Below are positions 16,857 through 25,568 of a stretch of DNA of 64,000 bases, one piece after another. The notes under the pieces are model-generated. The model was not told where the DNA came from, did not search any database, and worked only from the letters and a program-made list of their open reading frames with translations. Position numbers and translations under genes: made by a program. The DNA lies in contig NZ_KI421511.1 of the NCBI RefSeq assembly GCF_000473265.1, forward strand, positions 1,477,731 to 1,541,730. The letters run 5' to 3'. Position 1 is the first letter of the stretch; each line of letters starts with the position of its first letter. The stretch comes from Amycolatopsis thermoflava N1165. GTDB lineage: Bacteria; Actinomycetota; Actinomycetes; Mycobacteriales; Pseudonocardiaceae.

Positions 16857-17646
16857 CGACATCCTCGCCGGCCCGCGCAGACGCAAGATCCCCGAGGTCG
16901 TGGCGGAGCGCGGGCTGGTGGTCGAGGAACCGGGAAGCGGTTTCTGCGGCGCGGTGGTCCGGTTCGAGCACGGCAACGTCGTGCTGGAGGACCGCCACGG
17001 CCGGCACCGCGTGTTCCCGCTGGAGCCCGCCGGGTTCCTGCTCGAGGGCAAGCCGGTGACGCTGGTACGGCCGAAGGCCGCGCCGCCGTCACCGGCTTCG
17101 GCGCGTTCGGCGTCCGGGTCGGTGAAGGTGCAGGGGCTGCGGGCCCGCACCGCGCGCGACTCGCGCATCTGGGTCGAGGGCAAGCACGACGCCGAACTGG
17201 TGGAACGCGTGTGGGGGCACGACCTGCGCGTCGAGGGCGTCGTCGTGGAACCGCTCGACGGCGTGGACGTGCTCGCCGAAGCGATCGAGGAGTTCGGCAC
17301 CGGCCCCGGCAGGCGGCTGGGCGTCCTGGTCGACCACCTGGTGCCGGGCAGCAAGGAATCCCGCCTGGTGGACGCGATCCGCGACGAGCACGTGCTGGTC
17401 ACCGGCCACCCCTACGTCGACGTGTGGCAGGCGGTGAAACCGTCCGCGGTCGGCATCCGGGCGTGGCCGGCGGTGCCGCGCGGCACGCCGTGGAAGGAGG
17501 GCGTGTGCGCGGCGCTGGGCTGGGGCGAGACCTACGAGGGCTGGCAGCGGGTGCTGGACTCGGTGAGCAGCTTCCGCGACCTGGAGACGCCGCTGATCGG
17601 CGCCGTCGAGCGGCTGATCGACTTCGTGACCGACCCGGAAGGCTGA
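16810..17646 (+). CDS. DUF3097 family protein
   Basis: A 278-residue protein (269 if GTG 16837 is used). Its text, including SYDDILAGPRRRKIPEV near the start, WVEGKHDAELVERVWG, VLVDHLVPGSKESR and VKPSAVGIRAWP, matches the actinobacterial DUF3097 family. The middle resembles a Toprim-like core (VEGKHDAE then a VLVDHLV strand), though I cannot confirm this. It overlaps the exporter end by 47 bases (20 with the later start). Function unknown. Confidence 0.85.
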   Translation: MNPALPSRIVRSHSYDDILAGPRRRKIPEVVAERGLVVEEPGSGFCGAVVRFEHGNVVLEDRHGRHRVFPLEPAGFLLEGKPVTLVRPKAAPPSPASARSASGSVKVQGLRARTARDSRIWVEGKHDAELVERVWGHDLRVEGVVVEPLDGVDVLAEAIEEFGTGPGRRLGVLVDHLVPGSKESRLVDAIRDEHVLVTGHPYVDVWQAVKPSAVGIRAWPAVPRGTPWKEGVCAALGWGETYEGWQRVLDSVSSFRDLETPLIGAVERLIDFVTDPEG

Positions 17647-17721
17647 ATCCGGCAGGTCACACGGAGATCACTTCGGGTTGTCCGCTGGTCGCGAGCGGTC
17701 ACTTTCTGCCACGATGGGCGC

Positions 17722-18153
17722 ATGACACCGGCGCTCGTCTGGCTGATCGTCGCCATCGTCCTGATGGCCGCCGAAGTGCTGTCCGGCGACTTCTTCCTGC
17801 TGATGCTCGGCCTCGGCGCGTTGTTCGGGGCCGGCGCGGCGCTGATCACCGGCAACATCGTCGTCGACGCGGTCGTGTTCGCGATCGCGTCCGGCGCGTT
17901 GATCTTCCTGGCCCGGCCCGCGCTCAAGCGCCGGTTCCTGACCGGGACGGGTCACCGCACCAACACCGAGGCCCTGATCGGCGCCAGGGCCGTGGTCGTG
18001 TCCGTTGTGGACGGCCACTCCGGGCGTGTCAAGTTGGCCGGCGACGTGTGGTCCGCACGGTCCATCGCCGACGGTCAGCGAATCGAACCCGGCACGACCG
18101 TGACCGTGGTAGAGATAGCGGGCGCCACGGCCGTGGTGGCGCCCGAGCCGTAA
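17722..18153 (+). CDS. NfeD-family membrane protein
   Basis: A 143-residue protein with three or four spans (about residues 4-70) followed by a C-terminal beta-barrel OB-type domain (ALIGARAVVVSVVDGHSGRVKLAGDVWSAR). This is the short NfeD type, which acts with SPFH/band-7 proteins in membrane microdomains. The SPFH gene follows by 28 bases, so the pair forms an operon. Confidence 0.9.
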   Translation: MTPALVWLIVAIVLMAAEVLSGDFFLLMLGLGALFGAGAALITGNIVVDAVVFAIASGALIFLARPALKRRFLTGTGHRTNTEALIGARAVVVSVVDGHSGRVKLAGDVWSARSIADGQRIEPGTTVTVVEIAGATAVVAPEP

Positions 18154-18181
18154 CCACAACCCACATATCGGGAGAGCGATC

Positions 18182-19552
18182 TTGGGAACCGCAGCGATCA
18201 TTGTTGTCGCGGTCATCGCCCTGTTCGTGATCGTGACGATCGCGAAGGCGATCATGGTGGTCCCGCAGGCCCAGGCCGCGGTGATCGAGCGGCTGGGCAG
18301 ATTCAAGTCGGTCGCCTCGCCCGGCCTGAACTTCCTGGTGCCGTTCCTGGACAAGGTGCGGGCCCGCATCGACCTGCGCGAGCAGGTCGTGTCGTTCCCG
18401 CCGCAGCCGGTGATCACCGAGGACAACCTGACGGTGTCCATCGACACGGTCGTCTACTTCCAGGTGACCGACGCGCGCGCCGCGGTGTACGAGATCTCCA
18501 ACTACATCGTCGGTGTCGAGCAACTGACCACCACGACGCTGCGCAACGTGGTCGGCGGCATGACGCTGGAGCAGGCGCTGACCTCCCGCGACCAGATCAA
18601 CAACCAGCTGCGCGGCGTGCTCGACGACGCCACCGGCCGGTGGGGCATCCGCGTGGCGCGGGTCGAGCTCAAGGCGATCGACCCGCCGCCCTCCATCCAG
18701 GACTCGATGGAGAAGCAGATGCGCGCCGACCGGGAGAAGCGCGCGATGATCCTCAACGCCGAAGGTCAGCGGGAAGCGCAGATCAAGACGGCGGAGGGGC
18801 AGAAGCAGTCGCAGATCCTCGCCGCGGAGGGCGCCAAGCAGGCCACCATCATGGCGGCCGAGGCGGAGCGGCAGTCGCGGATCCTGCGGGCGCAGGGTGA
18901 GCGCGCGGCCCGCTACCTGCAGGCGCAGGGCCAGGCCAAGGCGATCGAGAAGGTGTTCGCCGCGGTGAAGGCCGGCAAGCCGACGCCGGAGGTGCTGGCC
19001 TACCAGTACCTGCAGACGCTGCCGCAGATGGCGCAGGGCGACGCGAACAAGGTGTGGCTGGTGCCCAGCGACTACGGCAACGCGCTGCAGCAGTTCGCCC
19101 GCGCGTTCGCCAAGCAGGACGCCGACGGCGTGTTCCGGTACGAGCCCGCCGAGACCGACGGCGCCGAGCCGCCCACCCTGGACGACGAAGAGGTCGCCAG
19201 CTGGTTCGACACCTCCACCGACCCGCGGATCGCCGAGGCGGTGCGCGAGGCCGAGGCGGTGGCGCGGCAGGAGGTGCCCGGCCCGCTGTCGCACCAGCCG
19301 CAGCCGCCGGCCCCGCCGGCGACCAGTGCGCTGCGCGGCAACCCGGTGACCGAGGAGGCGCAGGAGGCGCCGGCCGTGGAGCCCCCGGCCCCCGAGCCGA
19401 TCTCGCCGCCCACCACGCCGCAACCGCAGTTCCCCACGGCGGGCGGACAGCAGGGCCAGCTGCCGACCCGCAGCCCGGGCCAGCACTACGGCAACCCGCC
19501 GCGGCCCCAGTACCCGCCGCAGCAGCCGCCACCCGCGCCGCCGCAGCAGTAG
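18182..19552 (+). CDS. SPFH/Band 7 (stomatin-like) membrane protein
   Basis: A 456-residue protein. One N-terminal span (about 3-24) is followed by the SPFH domain (about 27-190: VPQAQAAVIERLGRFKSVASPG, LDLREQVVSFPPQPVITEDN), then an Ala/Gln/Glu-rich coiled coil (about 190-260) and a long proline-rich disordered tail (about 365-456). TTG 18182 follows GGGAGAG at the right spacing. It scaffolds membrane domains together with the upstream NfeD protein. A strong terminator follows. Confidence 0.92.
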   Translation: MGTAAIIVVAVIALFVIVTIAKAIMVVPQAQAAVIERLGRFKSVASPGLNFLVPFLDKVRARIDLREQVVSFPPQPVITEDNLTVSIDTVVYFQVTDARAAVYEISNYIVGVEQLTTTTLRNVVGGMTLEQALTSRDQINNQLRGVLDDATGRWGIRVARVELKAIDPPPSIQDSMEKQMRADREKRAMILNAEGQREAQIKTAEGQKQSQILAAEGAKQATIMAAEAERQSRILRAQGERAARYLQAQGQAKAIEKVFAAVKAGKPTPEVLAYQYLQTLPQMAQGDANKVWLVPSDYGNALQQFARAFAKQDADGVFRYEPAETDGAEPPTLDDEEVASWFDTSTDPRIAEAVREAEAVARQEVPGPLSHQPQPPAPPATSALRGNPVTEEAQEAPAVEPPAPEPISPPTTPQPQFPTAGGQQGQLPTRSPGQHYGNPPRPQYPPQQPPPAPPQQ

Positions 19553-19560
19553 TCCCGCTC

Positions 19561-19598
19561 GGGGGCCGCACTGGAAGCCGGTGCGGCCCCCTTTCTCT
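19561..19598 (+). terminator. strong intrinsic terminator after the SPFH gene
   Basis: GGGGGCCGCAC (19561-19571) and GTGCGGCCCCC (19581-19591) form an 11-bp perfect stem with a 9-base loop, followed by TTTCTCTT. It starts 9 bases after the SPFH stop and is the best rho-independent terminator in the window. Confidence 0.9.
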
Positions 19599-19678
19599 TG
19601 CCGCCGACCGCCGAGTTCAAGCTCCGGCGCTTGGCGGGCCGAGGTCCGCCCCAAGCGGACGGATGACACCCTGGAACC

Positions 19679-19891
19679 ATGAGCGAAGAGCCCGCGCCCG
19701 TCGCGCAGCGGCGGCGCCTGTTGTGGGGGTCGGTGCTGGCCACCGTGGTGGCACTGGCGATCCTCGTGCCCGGACTGGCCGGCGCGCTGGGCGCCCGGTC
19801 GAACTGGCTGCCCTACGGGATCGCCCTCGCCGTGCTCGCCGCGCTCGGCTGGTACCAGTGGGTCAGCGCCGGTAGACCGCGTCGTCGGTGA
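19679..19891 (+). CDS. small two-span membrane protein
   Basis: A 70-residue protein with two hydrophobic segments (about residues 15-36 and 43-60) and a basic end GRPRRR. The ATG follows a GGAACC stretch at weak spacing. Its last 29 bases overlap the convergent MHS transporter gene. I do not recognise a family; amino-acid composition and topology make it plausible. Confidence 0.55.
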   Translation: MSEEPAPVAQRRRLLWGSVLATVVALAILVPGLAGALGARSNWLPYGIALAVLAALGWYQWVSAGRPRRR

Positions 19892-21206
19892 TGTCGGCTC
19901 GCGAGCGGTCCTTCAGCAGCGCCACGCAGACGATCGTGACCACCGCCGAGAGCACCACGTAGGCCGAGATGGAGTACGGCGTCCCGGTGGTGTGCAGCAG
20001 CCAGGTCGCCAGCAGCGGCGCCGGGCCGCCCGCGAACACCGACGCCAGCTGGTAGCCGAGCCCGGCGCCGCCGTAGCGCAGGTGCGTCGGGAAGCTCTCG
20101 CCGATCAGCGCGGCCTGCGGCCCGTACTGCATGGCGTGCGGGATCATCGACACCACGACGGCGACGAAGATGAGCACCTCGCCGCCGTTCTTCAGCACCG
20201 CGAAGTACGGGAACGCCAGCAGCCCGGTCAGCACCGCCCCGGTCAGGTACACCCGTTTCCGCCCGATCCGGTCCGACAGCTGCGAGAACCACAGGATCAG
20301 CGCCAGCTCCACCGCCGCGCCGAGCAGGACGGCGTTGAGCACGAACGTCTTCGAGTAGCCGTGCTCGGCGACCACGTACACCAGCACGTAGCTGGTGTAG
20401 AGGTAGAACGGCATCTGCTCGCTGAACCGCAGCCCGGCCGAGAGCAGGATCTCCCGCCAGTGGTGCTTGACCGCGTCGGCCACCGGGCTGCGCGACGTCC
20501 GCTGCTGCGCCACGACCTTCGCGAACATCGGGGTCTCCAGGATGCGCAGCCGGATCACCAGGCCGACGGCGACGAGCAGCAGGCTGGCCAGGAACGGCAG
20601 CCGCCAGCCCCACGAGTCGAACGCCTCCTCGGGCAGCAACGCGGACAGCAGGGTCATGCCGCCGGTGCCGAGCACGAGCCCGACCGGCACGCCGATCTGC
20701 GCGAAACTGCCCAGCAGACCTCGCTTGCGCTGGTCGCCCCACTCCATCGCGAGCAGCACCGAGCCGCTCCACTCGCCGCCGATCGCGATGCCCTGGATCA
20801 GCCGCAGCGTCACCAGGATCAGCGGCGCCGCGATCCCGATGGTCGCCGCGCCGGGCAGCACCCCGACGACGCCGGAGGCGATGCCCATCATCAGCAGCGT
20901 GACGACGAGCGTGGTCTTGCGGCCGATCCGGTCGCCCCAGTAGCCGAAGATCGCCGCGCCCACGGGCCGCGCGGCGAACCCGACGGCGTAGGTGGCGAAG
21001 GACTGCATCGCCCCCGCGTAGCTGGAGGAGGCGGGGAAGAACAGCTGCGGGAAGATCAGTGCCGCGGCCGTGTTGTAGAGGAAGAAGTCGTACCACTCGA
21101 TGGTCGTGCCGATGGCGCTGGCGAAAGCCGCGCGCCGCACCTGAGTGGTCTTCTGGCTGGTCTGTGCCTGGAGAACGGTGTCCGCTTCGTCGCGTCCGAG
21201 AACCAT
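19863..21206 (-). CDS. MHS-family MFS metabolite:proton symporter
   Basis: A 447-residue transporter of the metabolite:H+ symporter group (ProP/ShiA/KgtP-like). TTIEWYDFFLYNTAAALIFPQLFFP in the first span and the GYWGDRIGRK loop are diagnostic; GGEWSGSVLLAMEW in span 5 is also typical. ATG 21206 is preceded by AGGAGG, so the longer frame is not used. It is divergent from a TetR regulator 137 bases away, a likely controller. Substrate not predictable. Confidence 0.9.
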   Translation of the reverse strand: MVLGRDEADTVLQAQTSQKTTQVRRAAFASAIGTTIEWYDFFLYNTAAALIFPQLFFPASSSYAGAMQSFATYAVGFAARPVGAAIFGYWGDRIGRKTTLVVTLLMMGIASGVVGVLPGAATIGIAAPLILVTLRLIQGIAIGGEWSGSVLLAMEWGDQRKRGLLGSFAQIGVPVGLVLGTGGMTLLSALLPEEAFDSWGWRLPFLASLLLVAVGLVIRLRILETPMFAKVVAQQRTSRSPVADAVKHHWREILLSAGLRFSEQMPFYLYTSYVLVYVVAEHGYSKTFVLNAVLLGAAVELALILWFSQLSDRIGRKRVYLTGAVLTGLLAFPYFAVLKNGGEVLIFVAVVVSMIPHAMQYGPQAALIGESFPTHLRYGGAGLGYQLASVFAGGPAPLLATWLLHTTGTPYSISAYVVLSAVVTIVCVALLKDRSRADITDDAVYRR

Positions 21207-21343
21207 GCCGCCGAGCCTCCTGTGATCGGCTTCACTTCCCGAAGACGATCCCTCACCGGAGTGACGATGTCCAGGGGCAGGCCGGGAATCACCACCTTTC
21301 GCCGCGTTCCGGCCGCGCTCCACGGGGCTCTACGATGCGCCGC

Positions 21344-21910
21344 ATGACGGAACCGAAGCCGCTGCGCGCCGACGCCCGCCGCAACCGGGCGCGGGTGCTG
21401 GCCGCCGCCGAGACGGTGTTCGCCGCCAAGGGCACCGGCGCGCCGACCGAAGAGGTCGCGCGGGAGGCGGGCGTGGGCATCGGGACCGTGTTCCGGCACT
21501 TCCCGACCAAGGAGGCGCTGCTGGAGGCGGTGCTGGCCGACCGGATGCGCCGGTTCGCCGAGGAGGCGCAGTCGTTCGCGGCCGCGCACGACCCAGAGAG
21601 CGCTTTCTTCGTGTTCCTCGCGCGCTGGGCGGACGTGTCCGCCGCCAAGAACGCCTACACCGACGCGCTGGCCGCCGCCGGCGCCGAGGTGCCCCGGCTC
21701 GCCGCCGAGGTCGGTGCGAAGGTGCGGGACGCGCTGGGCGCGTTGCTGTCGCGGGCGCAGCAGGCGGGCGCGGTGCGCGAGGACGTCGGGGTCGCCGAGC
21801 TGATCGCGTTGATGGTCGGCGCCTCGCGCGCCGCGGAGTACGCCGGCGACGACGCCGGGCTGCGCGCCCGCACGCTGGGGATCGTCTTCGACGGGCTGCG
21901 CCCCCGCTGA
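21344..21910 (+). CDS. TetR-family regulator
   Basis: A 188-residue protein (ATG 21335 would add three residues). The N-terminal helix-turn-helix is ARVLAAAETVFAAKGTGAPTEEVAREAGVGIGTVFRHFPTKEALLEAV. The C-terminal ligand domain resembles the SbtR-type. Divergent from the MHS symporter; its end abuts the GDSL hydrolase gene tail to tail. Confidence 0.88.
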   Translation: MTEPKPLRADARRNRARVLAAAETVFAAKGTGAPTEEVAREAGVGIGTVFRHFPTKEALLEAVLADRMRRFAEEAQSFAAAHDPESAFFVFLARWADVSAAKNAYTDALAAAGAEVPRLAAEVGAKVRDALGALLSRAQQAGAVREDVGVAELIALMVGASRAAEYAGDDAGLRARTLGIVFDGLRPR

Positions 21911-22678
21911 TCAGTCCAGCGGCAGCAGCACCGGTCGTTTCGCGGACAGGGTGTCGCCGGAGGACTCACCACGCAGGCGGCGGCCGATCCAGGGCAGCAC
22001 GTGTTCCCGTCCCCACTGCAGGTTCTCCGCGCGCTGCCGCCGCCGGTCGACCAGCTCACGCGGCCCGAGCGCGGCGGGGGAGAGGCCGTGCGGGCGGCCG
22101 AGCACGTCGAGCACGGCGATCGCGACCTCGTTGTGGCCCAGCGCGTTGAGGTGCAGCCGGTCGGCCGACCACAGGCGCCGATCGCGCAGCTGCCGCATGC
22201 CCCACATGTCCACCACGAGCGCGCCGTGCCGGGCGGCGATCACGCGAGTGTGCTCGTTGTAGATCGCGGTGCGGCCGCGCAGCTTCCGGAACACCGGGTC
22301 CTCGGCGCCATCCACGCCGGTGAACAGCAGCACGGTGGCGCCGGTCTTGGCGAGCCGCTCGACGGCGTTCTCGAACCGTGCGGCGAGCGCGTCGATGTCG
22401 GCCTTGGGGCGCAGCAGGTCGTTGCCGCCCGCGTAGATCGACACCAGGTCCGGCTGCAGCGCCAGTGCCGGTTCGAGCTGTCCGGCGAGCACCTGGTCGA
22501 GCAGCCGTCCGCGGATCGCGAGGTTGGCGTAGCGGAACCCGGGGTCGGCTGCCGCCAGCTGCTCGGCGACCCGGTCGGCCCAGCCTCGCACACCGTTCGG
22601 GCGCGCGGGGTCTTCGTCGCCGACGCCCTCGGTGAAGGAGTCGCCGAGGGCCACGAAACGCTTGTACATGCTCAGCAC
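21911..22678 (-). CDS. SGNH/GDSL hydrolase
   Basis: A 255-residue hydrolase with all SGNH blocks: ALGDSFTEG (nucleophile Ser), a Gly in block II (RG), GGNDLL (block III) and the DRLHLNALGH Asp/His block V. No signal peptide is seen. ATG 22678 lies just past the sigma-factor stop at 22680; ATG 22669 is an alternative. It is probably the third gene of the FAD-oxidoreductase, ECF41, SGNH leftward operon. Esterase or lipase activity is expected; substrate unknown. Confidence 0.88.
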   Translation of the reverse strand: MLSMYKRFVALGDSFTEGVGDEDPARPNGVRGWADRVAEQLAAADPGFRYANLAIRGRLLDQVLAGQLEPALALQPDLVSIYAGGNDLLRPKADIDALAARFENAVERLAKTGATVLLFTGVDGAEDPVFRKLRGRTAIYNEHTRVIAARHGALVVDMWGMRQLRDRRLWSADRLHLNALGHNEVAIAVLDVLGRPHGLSPAALGPRELVDRRRQRAENLQWGREHVLPWIGRRLRGESSGDTLSAKRPVLLPLD

Positions 22679-22679
22679 T

Positions 22680-23588
22680 TTAGGCGACCGTCCCGGACGG
22701 CCCGAGACCGTGCACCGCGCCGCCCGCGACCGCGCCGAGTTTGTCCGGGTTGGCCACGTTGTGCAGCGTGGTGATGCGGCCCTCGGCGTCGAAGTCGAAG
22801 GTGACCGTGGCCAGCACGCGGTCCGGGCCGCGGAAGACGAGCCCGGGGCCGCCGTTGATCTCGGTCAGTTCCGTGACCACGTCCGCGGGCGCGACGCCCT
22901 GGTAGGTGACGGTGCCGATGGCGGCGAACCAGCCTGCCACCGTCTCCGCGCCGACGACCGGGCGCAGGGCCTGGCGGACCTTGCCGCCGCCGTCGGTCCA
23001 CAGCGTGACGTCCGGGGACAGCAATTCCATCAGGGTGTTGACGTCACCGCCGGTCGCGGCGGCGAGGAACCGCTCGGTGACCGCGCGCTGCTTCGCGCGG
23101 TCGGCCGGGAACCGCGGGCGGCGGGCGCGCACGTGCTCGCGCGCCCGGTGCGCGGCCTGCCGCACCGCCCCTTCCGACCGGTCCACCGCCTCGGCGATCT
23201 CGGCGTGGCTGAACCCGAACACGTCCTTGAGCACGAACACCGCGCGTTCGAGCGGGCTCAGCGTCTCCAGCACCACCAGCATCGCCGTGGACACCGAGTC
23301 CGCGCCGGTGACCGCGTCCGCGCTGTCACCGGTGGTGAGGATCGGCTCCGGCAGCCACGGGCCCACGTAGGTCTCCCGCTGGTGCCGGGCCGAACGCAGC
23401 CGTTCCAGCGCCAGGTTGGCCACGATGCGCGCCAGGTAGGCCTTCGGGTCGGCGACCTGGGAGCGGTCCGCGGCCGACCACTTGATCCACGCGTCCTGCA
23501 CGACGTCCTCGGCGTCGGCGGCGCTGCCGAGGACCCGGTAGGCCACCGCGAACAGCAGGTTGCGGTGCTGGTGGAACGCCTCGGTCAC
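22680..23588 (-). CDS. sigJ: ECF41-type sigma factor with SnoaL-like C-terminal domain (SigJ-like)
   Basis: A 302-residue sigma factor. Sigma-2 (about 5-70) and sigma-4 (about 105-160) domains are followed by a SnoaL_2-like domain (about 170-290). The ECF41 hallmarks are present: WLPEP in the linker and NPDKL near the C-terminus. In this group the C-terminal domain regulates activity in place of a separate anti-sigma factor, and the sigma gene sits by an oxidoreductase, decarboxylase or epimerase (COE) gene. Here the upstream FAD oxidoreductase gene overlaps its start by 4 bases. Confidence 0.92.
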   Translation of the reverse strand: MTEAFHQHRNLLFAVAYRVLGSAADAEDVVQDAWIKWSAADRSQVADPKAYLARIVANLALERLRSARHQRETYVGPWLPEPILTTGDSADAVTGADSVSTAMLVVLETLSPLERAVFVLKDVFGFSHAEIAEAVDRSEGAVRQAAHRAREHVRARRPRFPADRAKQRAVTERFLAAATGGDVNTLMELLSPDVTLWTDGGGKVRQALRPVVGAETVAGWFAAIGTVTYQGVAPADVVTELTEINGGPGLVFRGPDRVLATVTFDFDAEGRITTLHNVANPDKLGAVAGGAVHGLGPSGTVA

Positions 23589-24763
23589 CGCACGCCCCGG
23601 GTGAAGCGGCCGCCGCGGGGCCAGAACGCACCCGAGGCGGGCATCTTCTTCATGCGCAGGTACGTCGGCCAGGGCGAGGCGGTCACCGTTTCTTTGTACC
23701 GGGCGGCCGGCCCGCCGGTCAGGCAGATCCGCCGCGGGCTGTCGTCGGGGTGGGTGAACTGCACGACCGCGTCGTGGCGGCCCAGGCTGACCGGGGTGTG
23801 GTAGTAGCCGAAGCGGAACGGCTTGGGCTCCTTGCCCGCCAGGGCGCGCAGGATCGACACCGCGGCGTGCACGCCGGTCGGCATCCCGCTCTGGCAGGTG
23901 CCGTGCAGGACGCCGTAGCCCTGGCTGATGGCGGCCGCGTCACCGACCGCGTGGACGTTCGGGTGCGAGACCGACCGCAGGGTCGCGTCGGTGATCACGC
24001 GGCCGCGGTCGTCGACGGCCAGCCCGGCGGCGGCCGCGAGCGGCGCGGCGCGGGTGCCGCTGGTCCACAGGACGACGTCGGCGGGGATCGTCTCGCCGCC
24101 GGCCAGTTCGACAGCGTCCGGGAGCACCTTGGTCACCTCCGCGCCAGTGCGCACCTCGACGCCCAGCCGCCCGAGCGCGGCCTGGAGGTGGGCCCGGGCC
24201 TTGCGGTTCATCGCCGCACCCGGCTCGCCCCGGCCCAGCAGGACGACCCGCAGCCGCGGGTGCTGCTCGGCGATCTCCGCGGCCGACTCGACACCGGTGA
24301 GCCCGTTGCCCGCGACCACGACCACGACCGTGCCCTGCTCCAGGCGCGCCAGCCGGCCGGCCAGCACTTCGGCGTCCTCCGGGCTGTTCAGGGTGTGCGC
24401 GTGCTCCTCGACGCCCGGCACGGTGACGGTGTCGGCCACGCCGCCGAGGGCGTACACCAGCGTGTCGTAGTGCAGCACCCGGTCGTCGTCGACGCGCACG
24501 GTCCTGGTGCCCGGGTCGAGCGCGGTGACCCAGCCCCGCACGAACCGCGCGCCCGTGCCGTCCAGGAGTTCCGGGATGCTCAGCTCGGCGACCTGCTGCC
24601 CGGTGGCGGTCAGGTGCAGCCGCAGCCGCTCGGTGAACGTCTCGTGCGCGTTCACCAGGGTCACCTCGACGTCGTCGCGGCCCTTCGTGCGTGCCGCGAG
24701 CTGGATTGCCGCGGCCGTGCCCGCGTACCCCGCGCCCAGCACCAGAACCTTGTGGGTGGTCAT
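23585..24763 (-). CDS. FAD/NAD(P)-dependent oxidoreductase, ECF41 partner
   Basis: A 392-residue pyridine nucleotide-disulfide-type oxidoreductase. The FAD motif VLVLGAGYAGTAAAIQL opens the protein, VVVVAGNGLTGVESAAEI is the NAD(P) motif (about 160) and PNVHAVGDAA (about 285) is the second FAD motif. It resembles NDH-2/rubredoxin-reductase-like proteins without redox Cys pair. ATG 24763 follows GAGGAGG. It is the COE-type partner of the ECF41 sigma factor, and a sigma-41-like promoter precedes it. Confidence 0.9.
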   Translation of the reverse strand: MTTHKVLVLGAGYAGTAAAIQLAARTKGRDDVEVTLVNAHETFTERLRLHLTATGQQVAELSIPELLDGTGARFVRGWVTALDPGTRTVRVDDDRVLHYDTLVYALGGVADTVTVPGVEEHAHTLNSPEDAEVLAGRLARLEQGTVVVVVAGNGLTGVESAAEIAEQHPRLRVVLLGRGEPGAAMNRKARAHLQAALGRLGVEVRTGAEVTKVLPDAVELAGGETIPADVVLWTSGTRAAPLAAAAGLAVDDRGRVITDATLRSVSHPNVHAVGDAAAISQGYGVLHGTCQSGMPTGVHAAVSILRALAGKEPKPFRFGYYHTPVSLGRHDAVVQFTHPDDSPRRICLTGGPAARYKETVTASPWPTYLRMKKMPASGAFWPRGGRFTRGVR

Positions 24764-24799
24764 CGTTGTCGCCTCCTCATCGGCTGTTGACGACCACGA

Positions 24800-24827
24800 G
24801 ATGGGAGGTGCCGACCCGTTCGTGACA
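24800..24827 (-). promoter_or_regulatory. candidate ECF41-dependent promoter
   Basis: On the minus strand TGTCACG (24827-24821) and CATC (24803-24800) are separated by 17 bases and lie 37 bases upstream of the oxidoreductase ATG. The published ECF41 motif has TGTCACA at -35 and CGTC near -10, so this is a near match and implies autoregulation of the operon. Confidence 0.5.
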
Positions 24828-24850
24828 TGGCGGGGTATGACGCGCGACAC

Positions 24851-25363
24851 CTATGTGGCGCGGGCCCGGTGTTCGGCGACGTGGACCCGGGTCGCGCAGC
24901 GAGTGGAGCAGAACCGGCGGCGGCCGTTGCGGGAGGTGTCGACGAAGACGAAGTCGCAGCCCTCGCGGGCGCAGGCGCCGATCCGCCCGGCGTCCTCGCA
25001 CAGCAGGTGGGCCAGGCCGCCCGCGGTGAAGGCCCGAATCCGGCGGGCCAGGGTGTCGTCCTCGCCCGCGTAGTGCAGATGCGCGGGCAGGCCGTCGTGG
25101 CGGGAGATGAACGGACGGCACGCGGTTTCCGCGAGCAGCTCGTTGACCAGGTCGATCCGCCGGTCCGGGTCGGGTTCGGCGAACACCGCGCGGATCCGGC
25201 GTCCCCACGCCCGAGCCTGGGCCGCTTCGGCTTCGGTGAGCCGGGTCAGCGACATGCCCGCCTCGCGCATCATCCGCAGGAGCTCGGGCGCGGTGGCGTC
25301 GGGCATGTTGACCAGCCCCGCCGCGACCTGCGCGGCCGGCCCGCCGTAAGGGTTGAAGTGCAC
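24851..25363 (-). CDS. CGNR zinc-finger DNA-binding protein
   Basis: A 170-residue protein with an N-terminal ABATE-like stress domain (about 1-120) and a C-terminal CGNR-type zinc finger: CAREGCDFVFVDTSRNGRRRFCSTRCATRVHVAEHRAR, in which the usual CGNR reads CATR. The first residues VHFNPYGGPA match family starts, so GTG 25363 is used; ATG 25390 would also be open. Likely a transcriptional regulator. It is divergent from the 59-residue zinc-ribbon gene. Confidence 0.85.
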   Translation of the reverse strand: MHFNPYGGPAAQVAAGLVNMPDATAPELLRMMREAGMSLTRLTEAEAAQARAWGRRIRAVFAEPDPDRRIDLVNELLAETACRPFISRHDGLPAHLHYAGEDDTLARRIRAFTAGGLAHLLCEDAGRIGACAREGCDFVFVDTSRNGRRRFCSTRCATRVHVAEHRARAT

Positions 25364-25388
25364 TGACCCATTACAGCACGCTGGGGTC

Positions 25389-25568
25389 ATGACCGACGAA
25401 CGTTGCCCCCGCTGCCAGTGGCCGCTGTCCGAACTCCTCCGCGCCGGGTCGAGCCACCCGGTGTCCGCCGGCCGCCTCGACTACCGCCGTTGCGTGTGCG
25501 GGAGCTGGCTGCTCCTCGTCAACGGCGCTCTCGCCGGGGCCACGCGGGGGCCTAGGATCGGCGCATGA
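25389..25568 (+). CDS. small zinc-ribbon protein
   Basis: A 59-residue protein (ATG 25389). CPRCQWPL near the start and CVCGSW in the second half give four Cys arranged as a zinc ribbon. Its TGA overlaps the ATG of the patatin gene (ATGA), so it is translationally coupled. No family recognised. Confidence 0.6.
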   Translation: MTDERCPRCQWPLSELLRAGSSHPVSAGRLDYRRCVCGSWLLLVNGALAGATRGPRIGA

